Assembly: GCA_949291975.1 (NCBI GenBank)
Contig: CASEYA010000135.1
Location: forward strand, 1 to 11,665
Reading direction: 5' to 3'
Length of the DNA: 11,665 nt
Source of the DNA: an uncultured Christensenella sp.
Lineage (GTDB): Bacteria; Bacillota; Clostridia; Christensenellales; UBA1242
The notes beneath the pieces are model-generated. The model was not told the DNA's origin. It saw only the letters and a list, made by a program, of their open reading frames with translations, and ran no database searches. Made by a program: the position numbers and the translations under genes. Positions 1 to 6,078 of the stretch are shown in pieces (position 1 is the stretch's first letter; every line of letters begins with the position of its first letter).

Positions 1-701
1 GAATCACATTGATTTGTTGCAATATAGAAATTTGCTGTTGCCCAGTTTTTATCACTTTGGCGTCCTAAAATTGCAGCTTCACCCAGTCCAGTGAAATCAT
101 CTCCAATAAGCATAACTGAAGCTGTTGGATTGTCTGTTGTGTTTGAGCTTGCTACATTATTTCCTGTGTAAAAACGAACTGAAAGTTTGTAAAAACTGTT
201 TGCTTCAAGAGTAATTGAAGAACTTGTGTAGCCATAAATTCTTTTACTTTCAGAGTTTATCATTAAAACATCAATTTCACCATTGTCATTTGTTTGCATA
301 GCCTCTAAAGCAGGGGAGTTGGTTATTTTTAAACCATAGTTAGAATAGTTTTGCTCAAAGGCATTTTGTTCAATGTTGATAACACCCATTTTGATGTTAC
401 TGTCCTTGTTGCCATCAGCAGTCCAACTTGTTGGAACCTTGATTTGAGCATTACCAGTATAGTTGCTGTCTGATGTGGTTCCTGAACCTGAAGAATAGTT
501 ATCAAAAGAAGGGTTGCTTAAATTATCTGTCAAATCTTCATAATTGTGATTAGGCGAAGAAAGAGTCACAACACTTGATTGTTGTGTCAGTGCCTGATAT
601 GGTGAATTGTTGAAATATACTCCCGTTTGCAGAAGTAAAAATGAAAAAATAATTAAAATTGAGAATATAATTTTTGTAAATAAATTTTTAGTTTTTGTCA
701 T
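1..701 (-). CDS. Secreted/surface protein, N-terminal fragment (runs off window)
   Basis: Reading from the ATG at 701 toward position 1 gives 233 codons with no stop, so this is the 5' part of a longer gene cut by the window edge. Residues 1-10 are basic (MTKTKNLFTK) and residues 11-30 are strongly hydrophobic, which is a signal peptide or N-terminal anchor; a possible cleavage site follows Ala37. The mature part is rich in Asn, Ser and Thr. It contains NPSF (63-66) followed by a VPTSW segment (89-93), the usual opening of CBM4/9-like galactose-binding beta-sandwich modules that bind carbohydrate. AGGTG a few bases upstream is the ribosome site, and a good promoter lies just beyond. Export is well supported. 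The carbohydrate-binding assignment is a fold-level guess from a short motif. Any catalytic or cell-wall-anchoring part would lie outside the window. Confidence 0.8.
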   Translation of the reverse strand, partial: MTKTKNLFTKIIFSILIIFSFLLLQTGVYFNNSPYQALTQQSSVVTLSSPNHNYEDLTDNLSNPSFDNYSSGSGTTSDSNYTGNAQIKVPTSWTADGNKDSNIKMGVINIEQNAFEQNYSNYGLKITNSPALEAMQTNDNGEIDVLMINSESKRIYGYTSSSITLEANSFYKLSVRFYTGNNVASSNTTDNPTASVMLIGDDFTGLGEAAILGRQSDKNWATANFYIATNQCD

Positions 702-731
702 CTTAACACCTTTTAGAAAATATCTTTATCA

Positions 732-760
732 ATTATAATATAAAATGCCGAAAAAAGCAA
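732..760 (-). promoter_or_regulatory. SigA-type promoter of the secreted-protein gene
   Basis: On the minus strand TTGCTT (760-755) and TATAAT (737-732) are separated by exactly 17 bases, about 30 bases ahead of the ATG at 701. The -10 box overlaps a second TATAAT on the plus strand (734-739), so the site could fire in both directions, but no good plus-strand -35 is visible. Confidence 0.7.
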
Positions 761-804
761 GAAATTTAGTGCGTATTTTTTTTAAAATCGCAAATAATTT
801 TAAT

Positions 805-1179
805 ATGGATACACAGAAAAAACAACAGGTTTTAAAAGTTTTCATGCTTTTGTTGGCGGGAACATTGATTGGTGCGGTCAATGGCTTTTTTGGCGGTGGC
901 GGAGGCATGATTTGTGTTCCCATTTTGCTTGCTGTGGGACTTAGCAATCAAAAGGCACACGCAACGGCAATTCTAACAATGCTCCCCATAAGTATTGCCA
1001 GTGTGTTTGTTTATTATTCCAGCGGAGCAATAAATTGGGAATATTTTTTATGGTTGGCAATAGGTTCGGTTATTGGTGGAATATTAGGTGCATTACTTCT
1101 TAAAAAACTTTCTAATGTTGCTCTTCAATTTATCTTTGCAGTTCTAATCATTTTGGTTGGGGTAAGAATGTTCTTTTAA
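805..1179 (+). CDS. TauE/SafE-family membrane protein, half-size (first of a pair)
   Basis: Half of a TauE/SafE-type exporter, a family of membrane permeases linked to export of sulfite, sulfonates and similar anions. From the ATG at 805 the protein has 124 residues and about four hydrophobic segments. The family's glycine-rich signature GFFGGGGGMICVPI spans residues 28-41 and is followed by KAHATAI (50-56), typical of the N-terminal repeat. Full-length members have two such repeats; here each repeat is its own gene, and the partner starts 119 bp downstream. An in-frame ATG at 745 would add 20 basic residues, but it lies only six bases from a plus-strand TATAAT. Neither start has a clear Shine-Dalgarno; I prefer 805 because the family begins just before the first helix. 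Substrate unknown. Confidence 0.8.
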   Translation: MDTQKKQQVLKVFMLLLAGTLIGAVNGFFGGGGGMICVPILLAVGLSNQKAHATAILTMLPISIASVFVYYSSGAINWEYFLWLAIGSVIGGILGALLLKKLSNVALQFIFAVLIILVGVRMFF

Positions 1180-1298
1180 GTGTTTTTTATTAAACTTTAA
1201 TGTGGATTAAAAAATCTTTTAATGATTAGTTTCTCAAAATAAAATGAAAATTTTATATGATAAAAGCAGTATTTTTAAAAATAAAAAAGGATGAATAT

Positions 1299-1700
1299 AT
1301 GTGGTATTATCTAATCTTAGCAGGTCTAGCAGGTGGTTTAATTGGTGGAATGGGCATGGGTGGAGGAACTCTGCTGATTCCAATCTTAACAATTTTTTTG
1401 TCAATAAGTCAGCATTTGGCGCAAGGACTTAATTTGCTTGTATTTATTCCAACAGGAATAATTGCACTTATAATTCATGCAAAAAATAAACTGCTTGATT
1501 TTAAAACATTTCTTTTTATAATTTTTCCAGCAATAGCCTCAGCCATTGGATTTTCTTTTTTAGCAAATTCGTTGGATGAGCATGTGTTAAAAATTATATT
1601 TGGCATTTTTCTTGTTATCATAGGAATAATTATGCTTATTGTAGCAATTAAAAATGTTATAAAAAGTAAAAATAAATTAACAGATAAATTGGGTGTTTAA
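1299..1700 (+). CDS. TauE/SafE-family membrane protein, half-size (second of a pair)
   Basis: Second half-size TauE/SafE protein, 133 residues with about four hydrophobic segments and a lysine-rich tail. The signature GGMGMGGGTLLIP is at residues 16-28 and AQGLNLL at 41-47. The start at 1299 is chosen because AAAAAAGG sits just upstream; the longer in-frame ATG at 1257 has no ribosome site and would add 14 residues ahead of the first helix. It most likely pairs with the preceding gene to make one permease of about eight helices; this is inferred from the split, not shown. The 119-bp gap has no obvious terminator, so co-transcription is likely. A strong terminator follows. Confidence 0.83.
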   Translation: MWYYLILAGLAGGLIGGMGMGGGTLLIPILTIFLSISQHLAQGLNLLVFIPTGIIALIIHAKNKLLDFKTFLFIIFPAIASAIGFSFLANSLDEHVLKIIFGIFLVIIGIIMLIVAIKNVIKSKNKLTDKLGV

Positions 1701-1739
1701 TTTTGATGTTTTTAAATTAAAAAAATATTAAGTAGACAG

Positions 1740-1783
1740 AGATTTTTATGTAATAACAATGCATAAAAATCTTTTATTTTTTA
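1740..1783 (+). terminator. Rho-independent terminator after the TauE/SafE pair
   Basis: AGATTTTTATG (1740-1750) and CATAAAAATCT (1762-1772) form a perfect 11-bp stem with an 11-nt loop, followed by a T-rich run to 1782. It separates the transporter pair from sigK. Confidence 0.75.
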
Positions 1784-1814
1784 CCATGGACAAGCAAGAA
1801 TGCCTTTCTTTTTT

Positions 1815-1823
1815 CATATTTTA
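1815..1823 (+). promoter_or_regulatory. Possible sporulation-sigma -10 element ahead of sigK
   Basis: CATATTTTA fits the CATAnnnTA pattern of SigE/SigK-type -10 boxes and ends 19 bases before the sigK ATG. No convincing -35 is seen at the expected distance, no SigA promoter is evident either, and the leader would be only about 13 nt. This is a weak call, made mainly because sigK genes are normally switched on by SigE in the mother cell. Confidence 0.3.
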
Positions 1824-1842
1824 ATATATTAAGGGAGGGGTT

Positions 1843-2553
1843 ATGATAATTGAAAGTTTTATTACCTTTATGAATAAGATAATGCTTTTTTCTTCCTATG
1901 TAGATAATGTTTCTCATTTTCCAAAACCTTTATCACCAGAAGAGGAAAAAGAGCAGATTGAGAAATATAAAAATGGTGATATGGAGGCAAAAAAGATTTT
2001 AATAAGCCATAATCTTAGACTTGTCGCACATATTGTAAAGAAATATAGCAACAGCACAAAAGATGCCGACGATTTAATTTCTGTTGGAGCAATTGGACTG
2101 ATAAAAGCAATAAATTCTTATTCACCAGATAAAGGAACACAACTTTCAACCTATGCAGCAAGATGTATTGAAAACGAAATTTTAATGCTTTTTCGTGTGC
2201 AGAAGAAACATCAAGGAACAATTTCACTTGAAGAAACATTAGGAGCAGACAACGATAACAGTGAAGTCATGCTTGCAGATATTGTGGCAGATGTTCAGCC
2301 TGATGTTATGGAGCAAGTGGAAAGCAACATTTTGACTGAAAAACTTATCAGCCTTATAAAAGATACTCTCTCAGCAAGGGAATATAAAATTCTTGTCATG
2401 CGCTATGGCATTGGTGGCACAGTTGCCTATACTCAGCGTGAAGTGGCAAAAAAAATGGGTATTTCAAGGTCATATATTTCAAGACTTGAAAAAAAGGCAT
2501 TAGATACCATAAGAAAGAAAATAAAAGAGCAAAAATTGTTTATTAATCTTTAA
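1843..2553 (+). CDS. sigK: Sporulation sigma factor, SigK type
   Basis: Sigma-70 family factor of 236 residues that directs RNA polymerase to late mother-cell sporulation genes. Region 2 spans about residues 56-120 and includes HNLRLVAHIVKK (56-67), DADDLISVGAIGLIKAI (74-90) and TYAARCIENEILM (103-115). Region 4 has the helix-turn-helix TQREVAKKMGISRSYISRLEKKA (197-219), matching the SigK/SigE subgroup. LVAHIVKK and the KGTQLSTYAARC block are closer to SigK than to SigE. The first 18 residues are hydrophobic and end in FSS-YVDN, which aligns with the pro-sequence of pro-SigK that SpoIVFB removes, so cleavage near Ser18/Tyr19 is predicted. The gene is intact, with no skin-like insertion. AAGGGAGGGG just upstream is a very strong ribosome site and fixes the start. 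Confidence 0.9.
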   Translation: MIIESFITFMNKIMLFSSYVDNVSHFPKPLSPEEEKEQIEKYKNGDMEAKKILISHNLRLVAHIVKKYSNSTKDADDLISVGAIGLIKAINSYSPDKGTQLSTYAARCIENEILMLFRVQKKHQGTISLEETLGADNDNSEVMLADIVADVQPDVMEQVESNILTEKLISLIKDTLSAREYKILVMRYGIGGTVAYTQREVAKKMGISRSYISRLEKKALDTIRKKIKEQKLFINL

Positions 2554-2580
2554 AAACCCCCTTGAAAAGAGGGCTTTTTT
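2552..2580 (+). terminator. Terminator after sigK
   Basis: An A-run, CCCTT, a 5-nt GAAAA loop, GAGGG and a six-T run form a hairpin with a 2x2 internal mismatch. The loop side also supplies TTGAAA, the -35 of the next gene. Confidence 0.65.
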
Positions 2581-2590
2581 GTGATATAAT
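2562..2590 (+). promoter_or_regulatory. Extended -10 promoter of the gene at 2621, inside the sigK terminator
   Basis: TTGAAA (2562-2567), a 17-base spacer and TATAAT (2585-2590), with TG one base ahead of the -10 (2582-2583). The -35 lies in the sigK terminator hairpin. Transcription should start near 2597, with GGGGGAGG directly downstream. Confidence 0.75.
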
Positions 2591-2620
2591 AAAAGTGTAG
2601 TTTGGGGGAGGAATTTTATT

Positions 2621-3286
2621 ATGCAAGTAGAAAAAGAAAAACAAGCACTTGAAGGTGCAATGGCAGAAGCAAAAATATTTTTATCACGAAATGACAAAAT
2701 AGTTTCAGTTGAACAAAAAAACATGGCGCAACTGTTAGCGGATAGAATAATTATTGGTATGAAAGGCAACGAAGAAGCATGGTCAAAAGCGTGGGGAGTT
2801 GTTTTTGAATTAGGAACACCAGAACAAAAAGCGGATTTTTTGAATATTGTTTCACCTGTTTTAAGTGAAAATGACAAAAAAGTTATAGATAAAAAAATTC
2901 TTGACGATGGAAGTTTTAGAGATTCAATGGCATTTTGTGCAAAGGTAAGTTGGGCAACATTACAAGAACACCAATCCAAAATTTTAGATAACACAACATC
3001 ACCAAAAATTTGTGCAGAGTTTTACAGAAAAGTTCCAGCAGCAAGTTATTATGAAACTCAGCAGGCAATCTTGAGAATAAAAAGAAAAGCGGAAAAAATG
3101 TTTTTAAGCACTGAGGGCGATAAACGAGAAGATTGCAGGTTAACAGCACACATTGCACTAAAAGCACTTGATGATATTGAAAACGAAATGCAAAGCAGTC
3201 ATGTTCGAATGGTTAGAGCAGGAAATGACCTTCAAAAACATTTACCAATTCAGACATTAAGAAAGAACACAGACCAAACACTATAA
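2621..3286 (+). CDS. Unrecognised soluble helical protein, 221 aa
   Basis: I do not recognise this family. The protein has no signal peptide or membrane segment. It is rich in Lys, Glu, Ala and Gln and looks helical almost throughout, with amphipathic stretches at about residues 2-22, 31-47, 51-63, 67-81, 140-165 and 172-200. This could be a small helical-repeat or helical-bundle fold. Five cysteines or so are scattered without a metal-binding pattern. GGGGGAGG ten bases upstream fixes the start, and it has its own strong promoter and a 13-bp terminator, so it is a single-gene unit. Position after sigK is the only functional hint; the vegetative-type promoter argues against strict sporulation control. 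A real gene is well supported by the expression signals, a function is not. Confidence 0.8.
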   Translation: MQVEKEKQALEGAMAEAKIFLSRNDKIVSVEQKNMAQLLADRIIIGMKGNEEAWSKAWGVVFELGTPEQKADFLNIVSPVLSENDKKVIDKKILDDGSFRDSMAFCAKVSWATLQEHQSKILDNTTSPKICAEFYRKVPAASYYETQQAILRIKRKAEKMFLSTEGDKREDCRLTAHIALKALDDIENEMQSSHVRMVRAGNDLQKHLPIQTLRKNTDQTL

Positions 3287-3314
3287 CAAAGTTTGTTTTG
3301 CAGTATTTGCGTTT

Positions 3315-3345
3315 AAAATAAGAAGCCACCTGGCTTTTTATTTTT
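3315..3345 (+). terminator. Terminator after the 221-aa protein gene
   Basis: A 13-bp stem (3315-3327 with 3332-3344, one G-U pair) with core AAGCC/GGCTT, a 4-nt ACCT loop and a T-rich 3' side. It ends about 85 bases before the rnpB promoter. Confidence 0.7.
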
Positions 3346-3428
3346 AAAATTTCTTAATAATTTTGCTTTATTTAACAAGTAAAATATAAACCGTTTGACA
3401 AACTAACAAAAAATTTCAAAAAAGGGTA

Positions 3429-3457
3429 TTGCCATAAACAAAGAACTGTGATATAAT
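3429..3457 (+). promoter_or_regulatory. rnpB promoter, extended -10
   Basis: TTGCCA (3429-3434), a 17-base spacer and TATAAT (3452-3457), with TG one base ahead of the -10. The predicted start at 3464-3465 coincides with the first base of the RNase P RNA P1 helix. Confidence 0.85.
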
Positions 3458-3464
3458 ATTACCA

Positions 3465-3863
3465 GTAGCTAGTTAGACGGTCGAATTGCTTTGCAATTAG
3501 GAAAGTCCGAGCACAATAGGGCAGGGTGCGAGATAACGTCTCGTGAAGGCGACTTCAAGGAAAGTGCAACAGAAATAAACCGCCACTAGTTAAAACAATT
3601 TTGTGTTTTTAGATTTTGAAAATTTCAAATCTTACCTCCTATTTTTTCGCAAGATTGTTTGGTGGTAAGGGTGGAAAGGTGGTGCAAGGGACCACCGATA
3701 AGTTGGAAACAATTTATGCCATGTAAACCCCACCTTGTGCAAGATAAGGAAGAACAAAAGGTTTGCCCGACCTCTTCCGCTATACATCGCTTGAACACAT
3801 TGGCAACAGTGTGTCTAGATAGATGACCGTCCGCGACAGAACTCGGCTTACAGACTAGTCTAC
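3465..3863 (+). ncRNA. rnpB: RNase P RNA (type A architecture)
   Basis: Catalytic RNA of RNase P, which removes 5' leaders from tRNA precursors. P1 pairs GTAGCTAGT (3465-3473) with ACTAGTCTAC (3854-3863), one bulge. P2 pairs GACGGTC (3476-3482) with GACCGTC (3825-3831). The conserved core is clear: AGGAAAGTCCGAGC (3499-3512), GTGCAACAGAAA near 3564, GGTAAGGGTGGAAAGG near 3664, and the 3' block ACAGAACTCGGCTTACAG (3836-3853), which forms P4 with the 5' core. GGGTGC-GATAACGTC with AAACCGCC follows the ancestral type A pattern rather than the Bacillus type B. About 78 nt (3585-3662) lie between CCGCC and GGTAAGGG, where E. coli has about 23. This is an AT-rich extension of the P8/P9 region closed by AAACAAT/ATTGTTT, with an inner AGATTT/AAATCT hairpin. 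Length about 399 nt is normal. Confidence 0.95.
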
Positions 3864-3864
3864 T

Positions 3865-3901
3865 TGAGAATCAAGATTTCCCGCTTGGTTCTCATTTTTT
3901 A
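3865..3901 (+). terminator. rnpB terminator
   Basis: GAGAATCAAG (3866-3875) and CTTGGTTCTC (3884-3893) form a 10-bp stem with one G-U pair, extended by a T-A pair, with an 8-nt loop and a six-T run. It starts right after P1. Confidence 0.85.
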
Positions 3902-4075
3902 TTTATATCATTTTTGTGAGCATATCATAAAATTTCTTTTATAAACATAAAGGCAAGATTAAATTGTTTTGAAACTAGCAAAAGAAAATAAGAAAAAGAG
4001 TTTTCGCTTTCCTTTTTAGCAATAAAACCCTTCTTCATAATTAATTTCAAAATTATAAACTTTTGCAAAGTTTTA

Positions 4076-4110
4076 TAAAAAGAAAAGAGTAAGATTGCTC
4101 TTACTCTTTT
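4076..4110 (-). terminator. Terminator of the minus-strand small RNA
   Basis: A perfect 12-bp stem (4110-4099 with 4094-4083) with a 4-nt GCAA loop is followed on the minus strand by C and five T. On the plus strand the same hairpin is followed by GCATAGG, so it works as a terminator mainly on minus. Confidence 0.85.
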
Positions 4111-4227
4111 GCATAGGTGGCTTAATGGCGTAAACCCCTATGGGCTGATAGAGATTGTCCACTCTACCCAATGTCTATACAGACCGGTGCGGAACATGAG
4201 ATTGCCATTAAAATCTCATCCGCCTAC
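4076..4227 (-). ncRNA. Structured small RNA of unassigned family, about 150 nt, with a loop pseudoknot
   Basis: A free-standing minus-strand transcript is indicated by a promoter (4232-4261) and a near-perfect terminator (4076-4110), with no open reading frame between. Reading 5' to 3': a 5' segment GTAGGCGG (4227-4220) can pair with CCACCTAT near the 3' end, one mismatch. ATGAGATT/AATCTCAT (4219-4212 with 4203-4196) is a perfect 8-bp hairpin with loop TTAATGGC (4211-4204). That entire loop is complementary to GCCATTAA (4129-4122), giving an 8-bp long-range pseudoknot. A GTCT/AGAC mini-hairpin lies in the middle, and GGTAGAG/CTCTATC forms a 7-bp stem. CATAGG/CCTATG near the 3' end competes with the outer helix. 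It is not RNase P, tmRNA or SRP RNA. A raiA-type or other clostridial standalone RNA is possible but unproven. It converges on rnpB. Confidence 0.65.
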
Positions 4228-4231
4228 TGAT

Positions 4232-4261
4232 AGGATATCATAAAAAAGTAAAAAAAGTCAA
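4232..4261 (-). promoter_or_regulatory. Promoter of the minus-strand small RNA
   Basis: On the minus strand TTGACT (4261-4256), an 18-base spacer and TATCCT (4237-4232), with TG one base ahead of the -10. The predicted start near 4226 coincides with the 5' strand of the outer helix of the RNA. Confidence 0.6.
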
Positions 4262-4732
4262 CAATTTTAAACTAAAAGTTCATTTTTAATGAAAAATTGT
4301 GTGTTTAACTATACAAAAATTAAAATAAAAAAATAATTCACAAAAAAGTATTAATATATACCAAAGTATATATTATTTTGGCGTGGTCGGGGGTGTGATT
4401 TGGATAAAATATTAGAGTATACTAATAGGAATTAGTTTATTTTTCTTTGCTAAAATTTTTATTAAAGTTTTTGGTTTTTATTGGGTAAAAGGTTACGATG
4501 CACAAAAATAACATCGTAAGGAAAAATCTAAGAAAAAAGCAAAGTTAAAATTTTCAAGCCTTAAAAAAGGTTTTTATGTCAGAACATCTTTAAGTGCATA
4601 TTTTTAATTAGTCAAATAAAAAATAATGTTTGCTACATCATTAATCACAGAAAAAATTCAAAATAAGGACTTAACTAAAATCATTAATTAATAAATAAAA
4701 TAAAAAAGAAAAAATCTGTCAATAATTTAACT
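4262..4732. other. Gene-free stretch with serial inverted repeats
   Basis: About 470 bases without a supportable gene. Dyads in order: TAATATATAC/GTATATATTA (4352-4361 with 4366-4375, 4-nt loop); a GC-rich patch around 4380-4402, unlike its surroundings; ACTAAT/ATTAGT (4421-4426 with 4431-4436, loop AGGA); CTTTGCT/AGCAAAG (4445-4451 with 4538-4544), enclosing the perfect 8-bp TTACGATG/CATCGTAA (4493-4500 with 4512-4519); and a weak terminator-like hairpin CCTT-AAAA-AAGG followed by five T (4559-4575). This could be a second plus-strand structured RNA of about 4380-4575, or a decayed element. No convincing promoter was found. From 4577 to 4732 I see only AT-rich sequence. Confidence 0.45.
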
Positions 4733-5968
4733 ATGCCAACAATCTTTTTTGTGCTTTCTGCATTTTTTGTTATGACAGGGCTTTTGATGCTGTTTTTTGC
4801 TCCTGTTAAGCGGGGAGTGATTTTTAATAACATAGAAATAAGAAAAATTTCTTCTCCTAATAACATGGGGCTTTTCTGTGTTATTTTTTCAAATAAAAAT
4901 TTGAGTTTATTTAGCATGCCAAATCAGCCATTTCTGTTAAAAAATGAAAAAGAAGATATCTTAAAAATAGATTTTTATTGTAATAATATTCCTATTTTAA
5001 AAAGAAAAAATATTTTCAGCAAAGAAGCACTTTTTCAGGAAGGACAGGTCAAACTGTGCGTAAAACAAGACATATGCACCATTATGCAAAACAAACAAGA
5101 TGAGATAGATATCTTAATTGATAAGAAGAAATCTTCCTATTATGTAAATTCACAAAAAAATCACATATCTTTTGATTTTGGTGATTTTTCTATTGAAACT
5201 GATGGTAATATAAAGTTTAATAAAGCGTTTAACTATATTAATATAAAAATAACAAAAGCAACAAAAACAGAATTAAAATATTCATCTCTTAAATTGATAC
5301 CTCTTTCACAAAAGGAAAACAAAAGAAGAATTAAAAAACAGTTTGGTGTTGCTGTTTTGGATATAGATAAACCAAATTTCACCGAATTTACAAGCAATGA
5401 ACTTGTGAGAAGATACGCTAAAAATTGCTTAAAAAAATTAAAATTTCATTATTTTATAAAAGGTTACTTTGCACTCAATCTATCAAACCTTGGCTTCACA
5501 AGGTGGGTAACAGCAAAAGGACGTGGCAATAAAATTTTTGTGGAAGATTGGCTAACAGGCTTTAAAATCAAGTTAGAAGCAAAAACAAATTTTTATTTAT
5601 GTTGCTATTTTGGTGAAATGTTTTTGTGCTTTGAAAATAATAATTATAAGATTATAGATAACCCACTTCAAAAGGATAAAATTTTACATTTGAAATATAA
5701 TTGGCAATTTTTCAATAAAAATAATTTTGAGATTGCCTATAAAATGCTTTGCGAGATAAACAGAGAAAATAGTGACAGGTTTTTAAAAAACAAGGTAATA
5801 GCACGCTTTATATATAATGCCATACCAAAAAGTTTGAAAAATACTTCTCAGCACTACAAGTTTGTTCGAGAGTTATATCCTTATGTAAAAAATAGAGAGC
5901 TTCAACGAAAACTTTTGCTTTACATGCAAAATTACGAACAAATGTTTTACAAAAAACACAAAGTGTGA
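4733..5968 (+). CDS. Unrecognised membrane-anchored protein, 411 aa
   Basis: I do not recognise this family. Residues 3-22 form one hydrophobic segment, followed by PVKRG, so the rest is probably either outside the cell or held at the membrane face. Residues 25-190 look like mixed beta strand with many Asn, Lys and Ile. Residues 195-320 are basic at first (KRRIKKQ) and then rich in aromatic residues. Residues 320-405 look helical, with a Lys/Arg-rich end. No catalytic motif was found. The start is weak: there is no Shine-Dalgarno before the ATG at 4733 and no clear promoter, so the true start could differ (next Met is residue 14). It ends in TGA (5966-5968), inside the rarA promoter. The long intact frame supports a real, fast-evolving gene. 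Confidence 0.7.
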   Translation: MPTIFFVLSAFFVMTGLLMLFFAPVKRGVIFNNIEIRKISSPNNMGLFCVIFSNKNLSLFSMPNQPFLLKNEKEDILKIDFYCNNIPILKRKNIFSKEALFQEGQVKLCVKQDICTIMQNKQDEIDILIDKKKSSYYVNSQKNHISFDFGDFSIETDGNIKFNKAFNYINIKITKATKTELKYSSLKLIPLSQKENKRRIKKQFGVAVLDIDKPNFTEFTSNELVRRYAKNCLKKLKFHYFIKGYFALNLSNLGFTRWVTAKGRGNKIFVEDWLTGFKIKLEAKTNFYLCCYFGEMFLCFENNNYKIIDNPLQKDKILHLKYNWQFFNKNNFEIAYKMLCEINRENSDRFLKNKVIARFIYNAIPKSLKNTSQHYKFVRELYPYVKNRELQRKLLLYMQNYEQMFYKKHKV

Positions 5969-5974
5969 TATAAT
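5946..5974 (+). promoter_or_regulatory. rarA promoter, overlapping the end of the preceding gene
   Basis: TTTACA (5946-5951), a 17-base spacer and TATAAT (5969-5974). The TGA stop codon of the preceding gene (5966-5968) doubles as the TGn of the extended -10. The rarA leader is then about 98 nt. Confidence 0.75.
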
Positions 5975-6078
5975 CATTTTATAGCAAATAGTTAGTGAAA
6001 AATAAGTAAAAATTAAATGTATTTTTTACAATTTAGGAAAATTAAGCGAATATAAAAATTTACAAACAAGGAAGAAAA

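Noticed and set aside
1257..1298. Upstream ATG for the second TauE/SafE gene
   Set aside because: No ribosome site is present there, whereas AAAAAAGG sits just ahead of ATG 1299.
3991..4017. AAAAAG/CTTTTT hairpin between the two RNAs as an extra terminator
   Set aside because: The stem is all A-T but one pair, has a mismatch, and is not followed by a convincing T run beyond the stem.
4076..4227. tmRNA, SRP RNA or 6S RNA as the identity of the minus-strand RNA
   Set aside because: There is no tRNA-like end or tag frame, no GGAAGCAGCC-type SRP loop, and no single long stem with one large bubble as in 6S RNA.
4424..4511. Short hydrophobic peptide (…SLFFFAKIFIKVFGF…) in the gene-free stretch
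   Set aside because: The frame has no ATG, GTG or TTG start after the preceding stop and no ribosome site.
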